Shown piece after piece: positions 4,611 through 6,329 of a stretch of 6,329 nucleotides of DNA. Both the position numbers and the translations under genes were made by a program. The stretch is from Pseudomonadota bacterium (GTDB taxonomy: Bacteria > Pseudomonadota > Alphaproteobacteria > Rhizobiales > Xanthobacteraceae): positions 1-6,329 of the forward strand of contig JAEZMI010000215.1 of the NCBI GenBank assembly GCA_023414975.1, in the 5' to 3' direction. Under the pieces are notes generated by a model that saw only the letters and a program-made list of their open reading frames with translations, did not search any database and had not been told where the DNA came from. Position 1 is the stretch's first letter. The number at the start of each line of letters is the position of its first letter.

Positions 4611-5696
4611 TCATTCCGCCGCGACGCGGGCGCCGCCGATCACCGGATCGAGCGCGCCGGAGGCGTAGCGCTTGGCCATGGCCGCGAGCGGCAGGACCTT
4701 GATCTTCGACGCCTGGCCCGCCGTGCCGAACTGTTCGAAGCGTTCGCGGCAGAGGTCGCGCATCGCGTCCATGGCGGGCTTGAGGAATTTGCGCGGGTCG
4801 AACTCGGCGCGGTTCGCCTGCGCCACCTTGCGGAACTGTGCGGTCATGGCGAGCCGGCAATCCGTGTCGATATTGACCTTGCGCACGCCGTGGCGGATGC
4901 CGCGCACGATCTCCTCCACCGGCACGCCCCAGGTCTGGGGCATCTCGCCGCCCGAGGCGTTGAACAGATCCTGCAGCGCCTGCGGCACGGAAGAGGAGCC
5001 GTGCATCACCAGATGCACGTTCGGTAGCCGGCGATGGATCTCCTCGATCACATGCATGGCGAGGATGTCGCCGTCCGGCTTGCGCGAGAATTTATAAGCC
5101 CCGTGCGAGGTGCCCATGGCGATGGCGAGCGCGTCGACGCGGGTGGCGGCGACGAAATCCACCGCCTGGTCTGGGTCGGTGAGAAGCTGGTCGTGGCTGA
5201 GCGCGCCTTCCGCGCCGTGCCCGTCCTCCGGCTCGCCCGCGCCGTGCTCCAGCGAGCCGAGCACGCCGAGTTCGCCCTCGACCGACGCCCCCACCCAATG
5301 CGCGGCATCGACCACGCGGCGGGTGATGGCGACGTTGTAGGCGTAATCGGCGGGGGTCCTGGCGTCCTCCTTCAGCGAGCCGTCCATCATCACCGAGGTG
5401 AAGCCGTGCTGGATCGCCGAAAGGCAAGTCGCCTCGTTGTTCCCGTGGTCCTGATGCATGCAGATCGGGATGTGCGGGTACATCTCCGCCAGCGCCTCGA
5501 TCATCCTCGCGAGCATGATGTCGTTGGCGTAGCTCCGCGCGCCGCGGCTCGCCTGCAGGATCACGGGGGCGTCCACCGCGTGGGCCGCCTCCAGTATGGC
5601 GAGGCCCTGCTCCATATTGTTGATGTTGAAGGCGGGGACGCCATAGCCCTGCTCGGCCGCGTGGTCGAGGAGCTGGCGAAGGGTGATGCGGGCCAT
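4611..5696 (-). CDS. fba: Class II (metal-dependent) fructose-bisphosphate aldolase, CbbA type
   Basis: The enzyme condenses dihydroxyacetone phosphate with glyceraldehyde 3-phosphate. In the Calvin cycle it also makes sedoheptulose 1,7-bisphosphate from erythrose 4-phosphate. The 361-residue protein is complete and of normal class IIB/CbbA length. Visible motifs are PAFNINNMEQ at 21-30, CMHQDHGN at 79-86 with catalytic Asp83 and zinc ligand His84, VEGELG at 139-144 with the metal-site Glu, GTSHGAYKF at 195-203 with His198, VMHGSSS at 230-236 with His232, and the phosphate-binding KVNIDTD at 273-279. The start at 5696 gives the typical MARITLRQLLDHAAE N-terminus. A GGAGAG ribosome site lies in the gap after transketolase. 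That gap is only 15 nt, so the two genes are surely cotranscribed; cbbL follows after 104 nt. Confidence 0.96.
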   Translation of the reverse strand: MARITLRQLLDHAAEQGYGVPAFNINNMEQGLAILEAAHAVDAPVILQASRGARSYANDIMLARMIEALAEMYPHIPICMHQDHGNNEATCLSAIQHGFTSVMMDGSLKEDARTPADYAYNVAITRRVVDAAHWVGASVEGELGVLGSLEHGAGEPEDGHGAEGALSHDQLLTDPDQAVDFVAATRVDALAIAMGTSHGAYKFSRKPDGDILAMHVIEEIHRRLPNVHLVMHGSSSVPQALQDLFNASGGEMPQTWGVPVEEIVRGIRHGVRKVNIDTDCRLAMTAQFRKVAQANRAEFDPRKFLKPAMDAMRDLCRERFEQFGTAGQASKIKVLPLAAMAKRYASGALDPVIGGARVAAE

Positions 5697-5711
5697 GGGT
5701 CGCTCTCCGGC

Positions 5712-6329
5712 TCAGGCGCAGGTCAGAAGCTCGCAGGTCGCATCGACCACGGCTTCCGGCGTGATGTTGAAATGCTCATAGAGGGCGGCGGCCGGCGCCG
5801 AGGCGCCGAAGCCGGTCATGCCGACGAAGCGGCCGCGCTCGCCGATCCAGCGGTCCCAGCCGAGCCGGGCGGCGGCCTCGATGGCCACGCGCGGCGCGGT
5901 GCCGAGCACGGCGCGGCGGTAATCCGCGCTCTGCTTCTCGAACAGTTCCCAGCACGGCATCGAGACGATCGCGGCATCCACCCCGCGCGCCTCCAGCAGC
6001 TCCGCCGCCCTGAAGGCGATCTCGACCTCCGAGCCGGTGGCGAGCAGCGTCACGTCGCGCCGGCGCCTGGGCTTCTTCGCGACATAGGCGCCGTAGCCGG
6101 TGAGGTTCTCGGGCGTGTGCCCGGTGCGGAAGGTCGGCAGGTTCTGGCGCGACAAAGCGAGCACCGAGGGCGTGCCCTCGGCATGCAGCGCGAGCTGCCA
6201 GGCCTCCAGCGTCTCCACCGCATCGGCGGGGCGGAACACGTTGAGGTTCGGCGTCGCCCGGAGCATGGCGAGATGCTCCACCGGCTGGTGCGTCGGCCCG
6301 TCCTCGCCGAGCCCGATGGAATCGTGCGT
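5712..6329 (-). CDS. tkt: Transketolase, C-terminal part (5' end outside the window)
   Basis: Transketolase (CbbT) is a thiamine-diphosphate enzyme that moves two-carbon units between sugar phosphates, regenerating pentose phosphates in the Calvin cycle. The frame is open to the right edge, so only the last 205 residues of a protein usually near 660-690 are present. They begin with THDSIGLGEDGPTHQP, the conserved substrate-binding segment whose GEDGPTH holds the Asp and His known to contact the sugar. LALSRQNLP with the phosphate-binding Arg follows at about residues 57-65, closing the pyrimidine-binding domain. The C-terminal transketolase domain comes next, with LLATGSEVEIA, VSMPCWELFEKQ, VAIEAA and the FGASAPA loop. 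TGA is at 5712-5714, 15 nt before the aldolase start. A GTG within the frame at 6281 is an internal valine of HQPVEHL, not a start. Confidence 0.96.
   Translation of the reverse strand, partial: THDSIGLGEDGPTHQPVEHLAMLRATPNLNVFRPADAVETLEAWQLALHAEGTPSVLALSRQNLPTFRTGHTPENLTGYGAYVAKKPRRRRDVTLLATGSEVEIAFRAAELLEARGVDAAIVSMPCWELFEKQSADYRRAVLGTAPRVAIEAAARLGWDRWIGERGRFVGMTGFGASAPAAALYEHFNITPEAVVDATCELLTCA

Noticed and set aside
2623..4668. Very long plus-strand open frame (681 codons) opposite cbbS and cbbL
   Set aside because: It lies antisense to two certain genes, and its His/Gly/Ala-rich composition mirrors their codons. No domain or ribosome site supports it.
4507..4860. 118-codon upstream extension of the cbbL frame
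   Set aside because: It overlaps the end of the aldolase gene on the same strand in another frame and has no Rubisco similarity. AGGAG before the ATG at 4506 marks the true start.

Overview
The window is a high-GC alphaproteobacterial segment dominated by a Calvin-Benson-Bassham (cbb) carbon-fixation operon on the minus strand. Read in the direction of transcription, from the right edge leftwards, the genes are transketolase (3' part only), class II fructose-bisphosphate aldolase, form I Rubisco large subunit, Rubisco small subunit, the AAA+ Rubisco activase CbbX, and ribulose-phosphate 3-epimerase. A plus-strand gene of unknown function, cut by the left edge, converges on the epimerase gene with a 22-base gap. 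The Rubisco is of the red-type/form IC kind: the small subunit has a C-terminal extension and a cbbX gene follows. The order T-A-L-S-X-E resembles cbb clusters of Hyphomicrobiales (for example Sinorhizobium) rather than the cbbLSXFPTAE order known from Xanthobacter flavus. A facultatively autotrophic Hyphomicrobiales member is the likely host. This placement is inference from gene content, GC and repeat style; genus cannot be fixed.

The enzymes form one functional unit. CbbL/CbbS fix CO2 onto ribulose 1,5-bisphosphate. CbbX uses ATP to free inhibited Rubisco. Aldolase, transketolase and epimerase regenerate the five-carbon acceptor. Upstream genes of the same operon (phosphoribulokinase, fructose-1,6-bisphosphatase) and the regulator CbbR would be expected beyond the right edge, but are not visible.

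The less ordinary part is the spacers. Transketolase-aldolase (15 nt) and aldolase-cbbL (104 nt) hold no repeat of this kind. The next three gaps (cbbL-cbbS 144 nt, cbbS-cbbX 238 nt, cbbX-rpe 198 nt) are almost filled with inverted repeats. Two of them carry head-to-head pairs of REP-like palindromes whose CGTCAT ends face outward. One of these pairs encloses a 15-bp tandem repeat. The cbbS-cbbX gap has a run of separate hairpins, including an intrinsic-terminator-like one, plus one degenerate single REP-like copy. These probably shape the relative mRNA levels of cbbLS, cbbX and rpe and may be relics of a mobile repeat family. I see no new enzymatic or defence system here; the coding content is that of a standard cbb operon.
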